From: Firmicutes bacterium UBA2598
Lineage (GTDB): Bacteria; Bacillota; PH28-bin88
Reading direction: 5' to 3'
Length of the DNA: 64,000 bases
Assembly (NCBI GenBank): GCA_002339345.1
Contig: DDKM01000032.1
Location: forward strand, 1 to 64,000
Shown: positions 18,196 to 26,864 of the stretch, piece by piece
Position numbering within the stretch: the stretch's first letter is position 1
How the letters are laid out: the number at the start of each line of letters is the position of its first letter
Notes under the pieces: model-generated
The model's input: the letters and a program-made list of their open reading frames with translations, nothing else
What the model was told of the DNA's origin: nothing
Database searches by the model: none
Program-made: the position numbers and the translations under genes

Positions 18196-18585
18196 ATGAC
18201 TGTGCGGGGTATTCGCGGGGCAATTTCCGTTGAGGAAAACAATCCCGTAGCTATATTGGCGGCGACACGTCTTTTGCTGGAAGAGATGGTAGATAGGAAC
18301 GGCCTGATTATTGATGATCTGGTTAGTGTCTTTTTTACCGTTACCAGTGACTTAAATGCCGCTTTTCCGGCCTTTGCAGCAAGGGAGATGGGGTGGAAGA
18401 CCGTACCTATGCTTTGCGCTACCGAAATTGATGTACCAGGAGCCCCTGGTGGTATAATCAGGGTGTTAATTCACACCAACACACCAAAAAGTCAGGCCGA
18501 GATTCGCCATGTTTACCTGGGAGCAGCAGCTTCACTCCGTCCTGATATTGAGCCATCACCTGGACCGGGAGGGGCCAATGGATGA
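18196..18585 (+). CDS. aroH: Chorismate mutase, AroH type
   Basis: The enzyme converts chorismate to prephenate, the branch to Phe and Tyr. The 129-residue product is the monofunctional trimeric AroH class: [27 protein letters not shown] and a C-terminal [16 protein letters not shown] 18196 has the SD AGGAGG; the frame is open further upstream within the HutP-like gene. The gene overlaps the next gene (amidotransferase) by 4 nt, so expression is coupled. Confidence 0.95.
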   Translation: MTVRGIRGAISVEENNPVAILAATRLLLEEMVDRNGLIIDDLVSVFFTVTSDLNAAFPAFAAREMGWKTVPMLCATEIDVPGAPGGIIRVLIHTNTPKSQAEIRHVYLGAAASLRPDIEPSPGPGGANG

Positions 18586-19151
18586 TCGTGGTGATTGACA
18601 ATTACGATTCTTTCACCTACAACCTGGTGCAATACCTGCAGGAATTGGGTCGCAGGGTTGTGGTTTACCGTAATGACGCGATCACAACCCAAGGGATCAT
18701 TAATATAAATGCCACCCATATAATCTTATCACCAGGGCCCTGCACTCCCAATGAGGCAGGCATATCCATGGAGGTAATTAAGACACTGGGTTCACAAATC
18801 CCCATTTTAGGCGTATGTTTAGGGCACCAATGCATTGGACAGGTTTTTGGTGCGCAGGTGGTCAGATCGCCACAGCTAATGCACGGTAAAACCTCTCGTG
18901 TTTTCCACGATGGTCGTACGATTTTCCGCAATATCGAGAATCCTTTTACTGCTACCCGCTATCACTCCCTCATCCTTAGCCCGGAAACCATCCCGCCTAA
19001 CTTGGAGGTTTCTGCGGAAACACAACAAGGAGAGATCATGGCAGTGCGCCACAGGGAATTGCCCATTGAAGGGGTGCAGTTTCATCCCGAATCAATACTA
19101 ACAACCCAAGGCAGGCAGATGCTAGAGAACTTTTTACACTATTATACTTAA
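18582..19151 (+). CDS. trpG: Glutamine amidotransferase of anthranilate/aminodeoxychorismate synthase
   Basis: This 189-residue class I amidotransferase delivers ammonia for anthranilate or 4-amino-4-deoxychorismate synthesis. The triad is present: the Cys in [11 protein letters not shown], and the His and Glu in [26 protein letters not shown] is the usual N-terminus. No trpE or pabB lies next to it, so it could be TrpG, PabA or shared. It overlaps aroH by 4 nt. Confidence 0.9.
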   Translation: MIVVIDNYDSFTYNLVQYLQELGRRVVVYRNDAITTQGIININATHIILSPGPCTPNEAGISMEVIKTLGSQIPILGVCLGHQCIGQVFGAQVVRSPQLMHGKTSRVFHDGRTIFRNIENPFTATRYHSLILSPETIPPNLEVSAETQQGEIMAVRHRELPIEGVQFHPESILTTQGRQMLENFLHYYT

Positions 19152-19174
19152 GACCTTTCCTGGAGGGATTTATC

Positions 19175-19750
19175 ATGCCTCCTACGTTGATGGTAAGCGG
19201 CATTACCGAAATAACCAGCGTTTCAGAATTACTGTTAGTCGGCACGGGGGCTGTAGGATTTCGGTTTATACCAGGAGCCGGGGGTGTAGACCCGGAATGG
19301 AGCAGGGAAGTAGTGCTGCAATTGCCTCCCCTGATTGTTCCTGTAGGTATTTTTGCCAATCAACCAAAACACGAGGTGCAGGAGATCGCCAGCTTTTGTC
19401 GGCTGGATGTCTTACTTTTTATCGGAGAGGAGGTCCCTCAGTATTTTCATGGTTTTAGCCACCGCGTTATTAAGGGACTTGATTTGTGTAGCCGGGTAGA
19501 AGAGAAGGCCAAAGGTTATGCTGACAGGGTATCGGGGTTCCAATTATCTATCCCATCTGATCAACTGACCGCCCCAGATCACCTTCTGCAGCTTAAACGT
19601 CTATCAACCCGGTACCACGTAGTGGTTGCGGGCAGTCTGCCGAAACATACCATGGATTTGGCCGAGGAATCAGGGGCTGGCGGCGTTCACCTGGATTGGT
19701 CAGCATTAAAAGGTTGTAGGGAACATCTTGTATCACCTCTCAGGATATGA
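19175..19750 (+). CDS. TrpF-like protein lacking the catalytic cysteine
   Basis: This 191-residue protein resembles phosphoribosylanthranilate isomerase (TrpF): start MVSGITEITSVSELLLVGTGAVGF (KICGIT-x-x in real TrpF), then PPLIVPVGIFANQP, VQEIASFCRLDVLLFIGEE and, near the end, VVVAGSLPKHTMDLAEESGAGGVHLD. The KxCGIT cysteine, the catalytic base, is Ser here, and the C-terminal AGG-L and DVSSGVE phosphate-binding motifs are altered. It is probably not a TrpF enzyme; a regulatory or new role is possible. It ends just before the leader of aroF. Confidence 0.65.
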   Translation: MPPTLMVSGITEITSVSELLLVGTGAVGFRFIPGAGGVDPEWSREVVLQLPPLIVPVGIFANQPKHEVQEIASFCRLDVLLFIGEEVPQYFHGFSHRVIKGLDLCSRVEEKAKGYADRVSGFQLSIPSDQLTAPDHLLQLKRLSTRYHVVVAGSLPKHTMDLAEESGAGGVHLDWSALKGCREHLVSPLRI

Positions 19751-19763
19751 TAATATCCATAAC

Positions 19764-19807
19764 AAGCCAATGTAGTCGGCTTGAAAAGCCACTGTAATGG
19801 GCTTGAA
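19764..19807 (+). repeat. Two tandem 22-bp hairpin repeats
   Basis: Units 19764-19785 and 19786-19807 match at 19 of 22 positions. Each unit starts AAGCC and ends GGCTTGAA, so each can fold into a short hairpin. They head the aroF leader. Confidence 0.8.
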
Positions 19808-19816
19808 GTTGAACGG

Positions 19817-19859
19817 TAGGAAAATTTTAGGATGTGCAGGATGGTAGGATGGTAGGGAG
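19817..19859 (+). promoter_or_regulatory. NAG-triplet run in the aroF leader
   Basis: In 43 nt there are TAG 19817, TAG 19828, CAG 19837, TAG 19845, TAG 19853 and GAG 19857. Start-to-start steps are 11, 9, 8, 8 and 4 nt. This pattern of NAG triplets is what HutP (NAG) and TRAP (GAG/UAG) bind as RNA, though the spacing fits neither consensus exactly. Function is inferred. Confidence 0.4.
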
Positions 19860-19899
19860 CATCGTTGAATGCACGATCACTCCTGGTGGGGTGATTTTT
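19856..19899 (+). promoter_or_regulatory. Attenuator: overlapping antiterminator and terminator before aroF
   Basis: Antiterminator: GGAG (19856-59) and ATCGT (19861-65) pair with ACGAT (19873-77) and CTCC (19880-83), with a 7-nt loop. Terminator: ATCACTCC (19876-83) pairs with GGGGTGAT (19888-95), then TTTTG. Bases 19876-19883 belong to both, so the two structures exclude each other. The last NAG triplets lie at the 5' strand of the antiterminator; a protein bound there would favour termination, as in TRAP control. Confidence 0.65.
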
Positions 19900-20004
19900 G
19901 CTTTCACAACTTCTTCCTTTCGTCCGGCTAAAGGGGGGATTGGTTAAACTACTGGATTTAGGCCATTCTAGAAAAGCTGGAGAAAATGGCAGGGGGGAAG
20001 TGCG

Positions 20005-21033
20005 TTGATAGTTGTGATGTCTCATGGAGCAACCAGTGAACAAATTGCCGCCGTTGAAGAGCGGTTGAAAAAATCCGGGTTTGATGTCCACCGTTCTGAA
20101 GGGGTTTCCCGGACAGTTCTCGGTGTAATTGGGGAGGATACCAAAGCCAAGTTACCCAGTATGGCTCTGGAAGCCATGGCCGGTGTGGATAAGGTTGTGC
20201 CAATCTTACAGCCTTTTAAACTGGCAGGTAGGGAATTTAAACCCGATGACACTGTAATCAAAATCGGTGATTTGCGTCTTGGGGGTCCTGATATCCACAT
20301 TATAGCTGGTCCATGTGCAGTTGAAAACCGGGAACAAATGCTGGAGACAGCCTGTATTGTTAAGAACGCAGGGGCCACAATGTTACGGGGTGGGGCCTTT
20401 AAACCCCGCACTTCTCCTTACAGTTTCCAGGGACTGGAGGAAAAGGGGCTGGAAATCCTGGCCGAAGCTCGAGCCAAGACCGGCTTGCCGGTGGTAACTG
20501 AGGTAATTGATGTGAACACCGTGCCCCTTGTGGCAGAGTATGCTGATGTATTGCAGGTGGGAGCCCGGAACATGCAGAATTTTCGCTTGCTACGTGAACT
20601 TGGTCGTATCCGCAAGCCGGTAATGCTTAAGAGGGGGCCTTCTGCTACCATCGAGGAATGGATTTTGGCGGCGGAATATATCATGAGCGGTGGGAATTAT
20701 GATGTAATCTTTTGCGAGCGGGGCATCCGAACCTTTGAGGTGCATACCCGCAATACACTAGACCTAAGTGCTGTGCCCATCCTGAAACACCTGACCCATT
20801 TACCGGTGATAGTGGACCCCAGTCACGGCACAGGACGATGGCGTCTTGTACCGGCCATGGCCAGAGGGGGATTAGCTGTAGGGGCAGACGGGTTGATGAT
20901 TGAGGTTCACCCAGATCCCAGCGAAGCCCTTTCTGATGGGCCCCAATCCTTGACGCCGGAAAACTTCTCCGGTTTAATGGATGAATTGGCCGGTATCGCC
21001 ACAGTACTGGGAAGGCGGTTTCCGTCAAGCTAA
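20005..21033 (+). CDS. aroF: 3-deoxy-7-phosphoheptulonate (DAHP) synthase, AroA type I-beta
   Basis: This enzyme condenses phosphoenolpyruvate and erythrose 4-phosphate, the first step of the shikimate pathway. The 342-residue product has an N-terminal ferredoxin-like regulatory domain (about 1-75) as in Thermotoga DAHPS, which gives feedback control, followed by a TIM barrel with [38 protein letters not shown] and DPSHGTGR. It starts at TTG 20005 with a long GGGGGG SD. It is behind the attenuator at 19856-19899, and tyrA follows after 16 nt. Confidence 0.95.
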   Translation: MIVVMSHGATSEQIAAVEERLKKSGFDVHRSEGVSRTVLGVIGEDTKAKLPSMALEAMAGVDKVVPILQPFKLAGREFKPDDTVIKIGDLRLGGPDIHIIAGPCAVENREQMLETACIVKNAGATMLRGGAFKPRTSPYSFQGLEEKGLEILAEARAKTGLPVVTEVIDVNTVPLVAEYADVLQVGARNMQNFRLLRELGRIRKPVMLKRGPSATIEEWILAAEYIMSGGNYDVIFCERGIRTFEVHTRNTLDLSAVPILKHLTHLPVIVDPSHGTGRWRLVPAMARGGLAVGADGLMIEVHPDPSEALSDGPQSLTPENFSGLMDELAGIATVLGRRFPSS

Positions 21034-21049
21034 TCAGGGAGGAGCCAAT

Positions 21050-22147
21050 ATGATCAGCAAGGTGGCCATTATCGGCATGGGTTTGATAGGGGGATCCATC
21101 GGGATGGCCTTAACCTACAGTGGAACTGTAGAACAGGTCACTGGCATCGACCAGGATAGCCATGCGCTACAATTAGCCATGGAAACAGGGGCAGTGCATA
21201 CCGCGACACAGGATCTTGTAGCGGGGCTTTCCCAGGCGGATGTTGTTTTTTTGGCCCTGCCGGTTTCCACCATCATTAACTTGGGAAGCACCATTGGCCC
21301 GCTTCTACAGCCCGGCAGCGTGGTGACAGATGTGGGTAGTGTAAAACAGGTGGTTGTCCAACATATGGAGCGGATCCTCCCTCCGGGAATCAGCTATGTG
21401 GGGGGGCATCCCATGGCTGGTTCCGAACGGGTAGGTATCCAGGCTGCAGACAGGTATTTGTTGGAAAACGCAGCCTACGTCCTAACCCCAACCTCCCGTA
21501 CCGATCAAAGAGCCTTACAAGTTGTGAGCCACTTGGTCCAGGTCATGGGGGCAAGACCGATCATATTGGATCCGGTCCAACATGATGAAATGGTAGCTGC
21601 TGTCAGCCACCTGCCGCATCTGGTGGCTACAGCTTTGGTACAAACAGCAGCCTTTTTGGATTCCAAGTGTCCCGGTACTCTGACACTAGCCGCCGGCGGA
21701 TTCCGCGATGCCACCCGCATAGCGGGGGCTAACCCGGTGATGTGGCGGGATATTTGCTTGGCTAACCGTGGCCAGTTGTTAAAGGTAATGCAACATTTTC
21801 GGGCTACGTTAACGGAACTGGAAGCCCTGATCACAGATGGCCGAGGCGATGAGCTGATGGAAGTCTTTCATCACGCCTGTCAGGTGCGGGCACAAATTCC
21901 AGCCAAAGCCAAAGGTTTATTACCCCCGTTGGCGGAGGTTGTGGTTACAGTGCCTGACCGGCCAGGAATGATCGGCCACTTGGCACAGGTTTTGGGAAAT
22001 GGCGGGATCAATATTACAGATATCGAAATACTTCGTGTGCGAGAAGGAGAAGGTGGAACTATCAGATTGGGGTTTTTAACGGATCAGTCGGCAGATATGG
22101 CCGTGGGACTTTTACGTGCCAGTGGTGTTGTGGCCAAACGCAGGTAA
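21050..22147 (+). CDS. tyrA: Prephenate dehydrogenase with C-terminal ACT domain
   Basis: The enzyme oxidises prephenate to 4-hydroxyphenylpyruvate for tyrosine. The 365-residue product has the NAD-binding start AIIGMGLIGGSIGMAL, the substrate loop GGHPMAGSE, and a helical C-domain. Residues from about 290 form an ACT domain (VTVPDRPGMIGHLAQVLGNG), the usual site for tyrosine feedback. ATG 21050 has a GGGAGGAG SD, so an upstream open frame into aroF is not used. Confidence 0.95.
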   Translation: MISKVAIIGMGLIGGSIGMALTYSGTVEQVTGIDQDSHALQLAMETGAVHTATQDLVAGLSQADVVFLALPVSTIINLGSTIGPLLQPGSVVTDVGSVKQVVVQHMERILPPGISYVGGHPMAGSERVGIQAADRYLLENAAYVLTPTSRTDQRALQVVSHLVQVMGARPIILDPVQHDEMVAAVSHLPHLVATALVQTAAFLDSKCPGTLTLAAGGFRDATRIAGANPVMWRDICLANRGQLLKVMQHFRATLTELEALITDGRGDELMEVFHHACQVRAQIPAKAKGLLPPLAEVVVTVPDRPGMIGHLAQVLGNGGINITDIEILRVREGEGGTIRLGFLTDQSADMAVGLLRASGVVAKRR

Positions 22148-22178
22148 GGACGGATAGTGTAATGAGGGGGTTGGGGCT

Positions 22179-23465
22179 ATGCAAAAAGTCATCCAGGCAA
22201 AAGGGGGCCTGACAGGGAAGATTACCGTCCCGGGCGATAAATCAATTTCCCACCGTGCCGCCATGTTAGGTGCTTTGGCGAGAGGCCGAACCGTAATTCA
22301 CGGATTTTTAAGGGGTGCTGATTGTCTCAGCACCCTGGCCTGTCTTCGTCAATTGGGCGTGCAAATTAACGAACTCTCCACCGGTGAGATTGAGATTTGG
22401 GGGAGGGGATTGGCGTCATTGCATGAGCCATCCACGGTGCTGGATGCCGGTAATTCAGGTACCACCATGCGCTTGATGGCCGGCATCCTAGCCGGGGCCA
22501 AGGGGCTATTTGTACTGTCGGGGGACTCATCTCTCAACAGGCGCCCCATGGCCAGGATAATCCAGCCTCTAACCATGATGGGAGGGCGGATATGGGGGCG
22601 AGATAATCATACCCTGCCGCCGCTGGCGATTTATGGGGAAAAGCTTCGTGGCATTGTCTACCAGTCACCGGTGTCCAGTGCCCAAGTCAAATCGGCAATA
22701 CTCTTGGCAGGGTTGGGTGCTTCTGGTCAGACAACCATAATAGAACCAACCCGTTCAAGGGATCATACCGAGAGAATGATCCGGGGTTTTGGCGGAAAAC
22801 TGTCGGTAAACGGAACAACGGTATCCCTGGCAGGACCCCAGGAATTGACTGGGTGTGAAATAACAGTCCCTGGGGACATCTCTTCTGCCGCTTTCTGGCT
22901 GGTGGCGGGTGCCATTGTACCAGGCTCCGAACTGATGGTCAGTGGAGTAGGGTTAAATCCCACCCGCACTGGCATCGTGGATGTTCTGCAACAAATGGGT
23001 GCCCGGTTGGAGATTACCAATTACCGGGAAGTTGCCGGTGAACCCGTTGGCGATGTGAAGGTAAAAGGAGACACGACCTTACGGGGGATTACTATTGCCG
23101 GCAGCATGATTCCCCGCTTGGTGGATGAGATACCGGTGATCGCCGTAGCTGCCTTGGTAGCAAAAGGGGAAACCATTATTAAGGATGCAGCCGAGCTGCG
23201 AGTCAAGGAAAGTGATCGCTTGGCTCTCCTGGCTAGTATTCTGAAGAAAATGGGAGCAACAGTGACGGAAAACCCCGATGGATTGGTGATTAGTGGTGGG
23301 GTGGAGCTCACGGGGATCACCGGTTTGGCACAGGGAGATCACAGGATCGCCATGGCTACTGCCATTGCCGGGCTTATCGCACGTGGTGAAACCACGGTGT
23401 TGGATTCCCAATGTGTAGACGTCTCCTATCCGTCTTTTTGGACTACCCTGGCAGGATTGCGCTGA
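22179..23465 (+). CDS. aroA: 5-enolpyruvylshikimate-3-phosphate synthase
   Basis: EPSP synthase adds the enolpyruvyl group to shikimate 3-phosphate. The 428-residue product has VPGDKSISHRAAML, LDAGNSGTTMRLMAG, SSAQVKSAILLAGL and the C-terminal KESDRLA and DHRIAMA motifs, all intact. The LDAGNSGTTMRL loop with Gly-Thr-Thr matches the class II-like (Firmicute) variation only loosely. The SD is GAGGGGG. It is 31 nt after tyrA and 11 nt before cmk. Confidence 0.96.
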   Translation: MQKVIQAKGGLTGKITVPGDKSISHRAAMLGALARGRTVIHGFLRGADCLSTLACLRQLGVQINELSTGEIEIWGRGLASLHEPSTVLDAGNSGTTMRLMAGILAGAKGLFVLSGDSSLNRRPMARIIQPLTMMGGRIWGRDNHTLPPLAIYGEKLRGIVYQSPVSSAQVKSAILLAGLGASGQTTIIEPTRSRDHTERMIRGFGGKLSVNGTTVSLAGPQELTGCEITVPGDISSAAFWLVAGAIVPGSELMVSGVGLNPTRTGIVDVLQQMGARLEITNYREVAGEPVGDVKVKGDTTLRGITIAGSMIPRLVDEIPVIAVAALVAKGETIIKDAAELRVKESDRLALLASILKKMGATVTENPDGLVISGGVELTGITGLAQGDHRIAMATAIAGLIARGETTVLDSQCVDVSYPSFWTTLAGLR

Positions 23466-23476
23466 CGGAGGTATAA

Positions 23477-24175
23477 TTGGACTACGGGGGGGATTGGACA
23501 TTGGCCTGTATCGATGGTATTGCCATTGACGGGCCAGCCGGAGCAGGCAAGAGCACTGTCGCCAAGCTGGTGGCCCGTAAGCTCTCTTATCTATATATTG
23601 ACACCGGGGCCATGTACAGGGCGTTGACCTGGAAAGCTCTAAATTTGCACATGGACTTGGAAGATCCCGATCTCCTGGGTGATTTGGTAGAAAACACCGA
23701 TATCCGTCTGGCCGTGGATGCAAGCGGTCAAACCAGGGTATTTTGCGACGGCAGAGAGATTACCGATCTCATAAGATCCCCCCAAATCAACAAAGCGGTT
23801 TCCCGGGTCGCCTTGATACCAGCAGTGCGGAAACGGATGGTCGAACTGCAAAGGGCAATGGCCGAAGGCGGTAAAATAGTGATGGACGGAAGGGATATTG
23901 GCACCCATGTCCTGCCCGAAGCGGCAAACAAGTTCTTTCTGACTGCCAGTAGCCAGGAGAGGGCTATGCGTCGTTATCGCGAACTTAAGGAAAAGGGACA
24001 TGATGTGACTTTGGAGGAAGTGCTTGCAGAAGTAAAAGAAAGGGATTGGCAGGATTCTACACGGAGTGCTGCACCCCTGGCAAAGGCAGAAGGGGCTATT
24101 GAAATAGATACCACTGGTCTTTCACCAGATGAGGTGGCCAACTTGGTCATCAGGCATGTCACCAGGGGGTGTTAG
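23477..24175 (+). CDS. cmk: Cytidylate kinase
   Basis: CMP kinase phosphorylates CMP and dCMP for nucleotide synthesis. The 232-residue product shows AIDGPAGAGKSTVAKLVA (P-loop), YIDTGAMYRALTW and GRDIGTHVLPEA, all diagnostic. TTG 23477 follows the SD GGAGG by 5 nt. The cmk-plsC-ispH-rpsA order after aroA is a common Firmicute arrangement. Confidence 0.95.
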   Translation: MDYGGDWTLACIDGIAIDGPAGAGKSTVAKLVARKLSYLYIDTGAMYRALTWKALNLHMDLEDPDLLGDLVENTDIRLAVDASGQTRVFCDGREITDLIRSPQINKAVSRVALIPAVRKRMVELQRAMAEGGKIVMDGRDIGTHVLPEAANKFFLTASSQERAMRRYRELKEKGHDVTLEEVLAEVKERDWQDSTRSAAPLAKAEGAIEIDTTGLSPDEVANLVIRHVTRGC

Positions 24176-24176
24176 G

Positions 24177-24767
24177 TTGTTTTATCGATTTGCCAGGGGA
24201 CTTTTTCGCCTTTTTTTTAATATTTGTTGCCAGTGGAGGATTATCGGGGGCGAAAACGAGCCCGTTGAAGGGCCTGTAATTGTCATCTGCAATCATGTGG
24301 GCAACTGGGATCCCATTGTGCTGGGCGTAGCCCTTAAACGACAGGTACGGTACATGGCAAAGGAAGAACTGTTCCGATGGCCAGTGTTAGGCCAGTTAAT
24401 CAAGAGCCTAGGTGCGTTCCCCATTAAGCGTGGTCAATCAGACCGGGCAGCCATGAAAACGGCCCAGGAAATAATTACCCAAGGACAGATGCTGGGTATG
24501 TTCCCTGAGGGGAGCCGTAGCCGCACGGGTGGATTGCGTCCATTCAAGGCTGGGGCTGCGGTTCTGGCCCTGCGGACTGGGGCAACCGTACTGCCGGTGG
24601 CACTGGTGGGAACACAGCGTATATTTAGGCAGGGATGGTTCCGTCCTTTTCAGGTACGAATTGGTGCTCCCATCATGGTGAATAAACCAGATGTAGTGGA
24701 TTCCGCAAAGGTAGAAGAACTTACCGCCAGATTTTATACTGCCATTGAAAACCTTTTGAGCCAATAA
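24177..24767 (+). CDS. plsC: 1-acyl-sn-glycerol-3-phosphate acyltransferase
   Basis: PlsC adds the second acyl chain to lysophosphatidic acid at the inner membrane face. The 196-residue product has the HxxxxD motif NHVGNWD and FPEGSRSR, both catalytic or substrate-binding. TTG 24177 is preferred: it lies 1 nt after the cmk stop, gives the usual short N-terminal hydrophobic segment (FARGLFRLFFNICC) and has GGGGGTG upstream; an open frame to 24129 would overlap cmk. Confidence 0.93.
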   Translation: MFYRFARGLFRLFFNICCQWRIIGGENEPVEGPVIVICNHVGNWDPIVLGVALKRQVRYMAKEELFRWPVLGQLIKSLGAFPIKRGQSDRAAMKTAQEIITQGQMLGMFPEGSRSRTGGLRPFKAGAAVLALRTGATVLPVALVGTQRIFRQGWFRPFQVRIGAPIMVNKPDVVDSAKVEELTARFYTAIENLLSQ

Positions 24768-24829
24768 AAATTGGCGAATTTCTTTTTTTGGAAGGATTTT
24801 CGGCAATTTTAACGAAGGATAAATAATGT

Positions 24830-24860
24830 TTGACATTTCGCATTAGAATACAACTTATAG
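24830..24860 (+). promoter_or_regulatory. Possible promoter of ispH-rpsA
   Basis: TTGACA (24830-24835) is clear; the -10 is poor (CTTATA or TTATAG at 24854-24860, 18-19 nt spacer). Confidence 0.4.
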
Positions 24861-24878
24861 GCTGTTCATGATGGGAAG

Positions 24879-26864
24879 ATGCACGTGGAAATAATTAAGG
24901 CAAAGCATGCTGGGTTCTGTTTCGGTGTGCGCAGGGCAATCCGGCAGGCAGAAGAAACGATGAGTTCAAGTAAAGGACCTTTCTATTCCTTGGGGCCTTT
25001 AATTCATAACCCACAAGTGGTTAAAGATCTCGCGGCCAAAGGTATTATGCCTGTGGATGACCTGGAAAAACTTCCGGCCGGTACAGTAATTATCCGATCC
25101 CATGGAGTATCGCCGGCAGTACTGGACCAAATAAAACATCATGGATCACAGGTGTCAGATGCCACCTGCCCATTTGTGCGGAGGGCCCAGGAAAAGGCGC
25201 GATTTATGGCGGAACAAGGATTTCGGGTGGTAGTGGTTGGCGAACCGGCTCACCCGGAGGTACTTGGGTTACTAGGCTGGGCTGGCCAGGATGCCATAGT
25301 TATCGAAACCGAGGCTCAAGCCAAAGGATTACCCAGTTACGATAAAGTCGCCCTTGTTGCCCAAACAACTCAACCAGCAGACAAGCTTGTCAGAATTGCT
25401 GATATTATAAGAGGTAAAACTAACGAACTGGTTGTATGTGATACCATCTGTGATGCCACCCGCCAGAGACAGGAGGCTACCGCAATACTGGCAGGCCTGG
25501 TAGATGTCATGATTGTGGTGGGGGGTAAGAACAGCGCCAATACCCGCAAACTAGCGGAACTCAGCAGTCAAAAGGGGACTCCTACTTACCACATTGAGGA
25601 CGCTAGTGATTTGAAGGCCCAAATGTTGGTAGGAGCCGAGAAAGTGGGAATCTCAGCTGGAGCTTCTACTCCAGATTGGATTATTGAGGAGGTTGTAAGA
25701 AAAATGACTGAAATGGAAAAGGAAATAACCACGGGAGAACAGGCAGCACCGACTGATGTCAAACGGGATATGCCAACAGAAACCATGTCCTTGGAAGATG
25801 GCATCAGAAATATCCGGAGAGGTGAAATAGTCGTTGGCACAGTGGTGCAAATCAAAAATGATGAAGTGGTAGTGGATGTTGGTGGCAAATCCGAGGGTAT
25901 CATTCCCTTAAATGAGCTGTCCTACCGGAGCATTTCAGATCCTAGTGAACTGCTGAAGGTAGGTGACAGCATAGAAGTACAGGTGTTGAGAACGGAAAAT
26001 GAGGAAGGGCATCCAGTCTTATCCAAAAAGAGAGTGGACCGTAAATTAGCATGGGACAAGCTTGAACAATACCACCGGGAAGGACATATCATTACCGCTA
26101 AGGTTGTGGATGTGGTAAAGGGCGGCTTGTTGGTGGATGTGGGAATTAACGGCTTTGTTCCGGCTTCCCAAGTGGAGCGGGGTTATGTGGAAAATCTTGA
26201 CGTTTATTTAGGGCGGGAACTGCGCCTTAAAGTCATTGAATTGAATCGCGCCAAGAACAAAGTTGTCTTATCACAGAAGGTAGTGCTGGAAGAGGAGCTT
26301 ACCAGAAAACGCCAGCAGACTTGGGAAAATCTCGAGGTTAACCAAATTCGCAAAGGAATAGTGCGTCGTCTGACCAATTTTGGCGCCTTTGTGGATATCG
26401 GCGGTGTAGACGGCCTATTACATGTGTCAGAGATTGCCTGGGGCAGAATCAACCATCCCCAGGAAGTGCTCAGTGAGGGTCAGGAAATCGATGTGGTAGT
26501 CCTTAATGCCGATCCAGTTACCGGAAAGGTTTCCCTTGGCAGAAAACAGATTCTGCCAAATCCATGGCATACAGCAGCGGAACGCTACCCGGTAGGTGCA
26601 ATCGTTCAGGGGAGGGTGTTGCGTACAGCGCCCTTTGGAGCATTTGTAGAGCTTGAACCAGGTATTGAAGGGTTGGTTCATGTTTCACAATTGGCTGATC
26701 GCCACGTGGCCAAGCCGGAGGACGTGGTTTCAGTAGGCGAGATTATATCGGTAAAGGTACTTAGTGTGGATCAAGGGGCGCAACGGATGAGCCTAAGCCT
26801 TAGAGAAGCTGGTGGTAAATCACAACTTAGTCCGGCAGTTGCCGAGGAAGCAGGAAATGAATAA
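24879..26864 (+). CDS. ispH: IspH - ribosomal protein S1 fusion
   Basis: The 661-residue protein joins two functions. Residues 1-280 are HMB-PP reductase (LytB), the last MEP-pathway step giving IPP and DMAPP; the Fe-S cysteines are in AGFCFGVRRA, DATCPFV and CDTICDATR. After a charged linker (about 281-310), four S1 RNA-binding repeats follow at about 316, 400, 487 and 575, each with the VxVxDVGGK/GFVDIGG style core. The fusion is known from Desulfotomaculum-like Clostridia and is annotated ispH/rpsA; no separate rpsA is in this window. It overlaps fni by 8 nt. Confidence 0.95.
   Translation: MHVEIIKAKHAGFCFGVRRAIRQAEETMSSSKGPFYSLGPLIHNPQVVKDLAAKGIMPVDDLEKLPAGTVIIRSHGVSPAVLDQIKHHGSQVSDATCPFVRRAQEKARFMAEQGFRVVVVGEPAHPEVLGLLGWAGQDAIVIETEAQAKGLPSYDKVALVAQTTQPADKLVRIADIIRGKTNELVVCDTICDATRQRQEATAILAGLVDVMIVVGGKNSANTRKLAELSSQKGTPTYHIEDASDLKAQMLVGAEKVGISAGASTPDWIIEEVVRKMTEMEKEITTGEQAAPTDVKRDMPTETMSLEDGIRNIRRGEIVVGTVVQIKNDEVVVDVGGKSEGIIPLNELSYRSISDPSELLKVGDSIEVQVLRTENEEGHPVLSKKRVDRKLAWDKLEQYHREGHIITAKVVDVVKGGLLVDVGINGFVPASQVERGYVENLDVYLGRELRLKVIELNRAKNKVVLSQKVVLEEELTRKRQQTWENLEVNQIRKGIVRRLTNFGAFVDIGGVDGLLHVSEIAWGRINHPQEVLSEGQEIDVVVLNADPVTGKVSLGRKQILPNPWHTAAERYPVGAIVQGRVLRTAPFGAFVELEPGIEGLVHVSQLADRHVAKPEDVVSVGEIISVKVLSVDQGAQRMSLSLREAGGKSQLSPAVAEEAGNE

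Noticed and set aside
19764..20004. A T-box leader before aroF
   Set aside because: There is no GGTGGxACCGCG antiterminator motif and no recognisable specifier domain.
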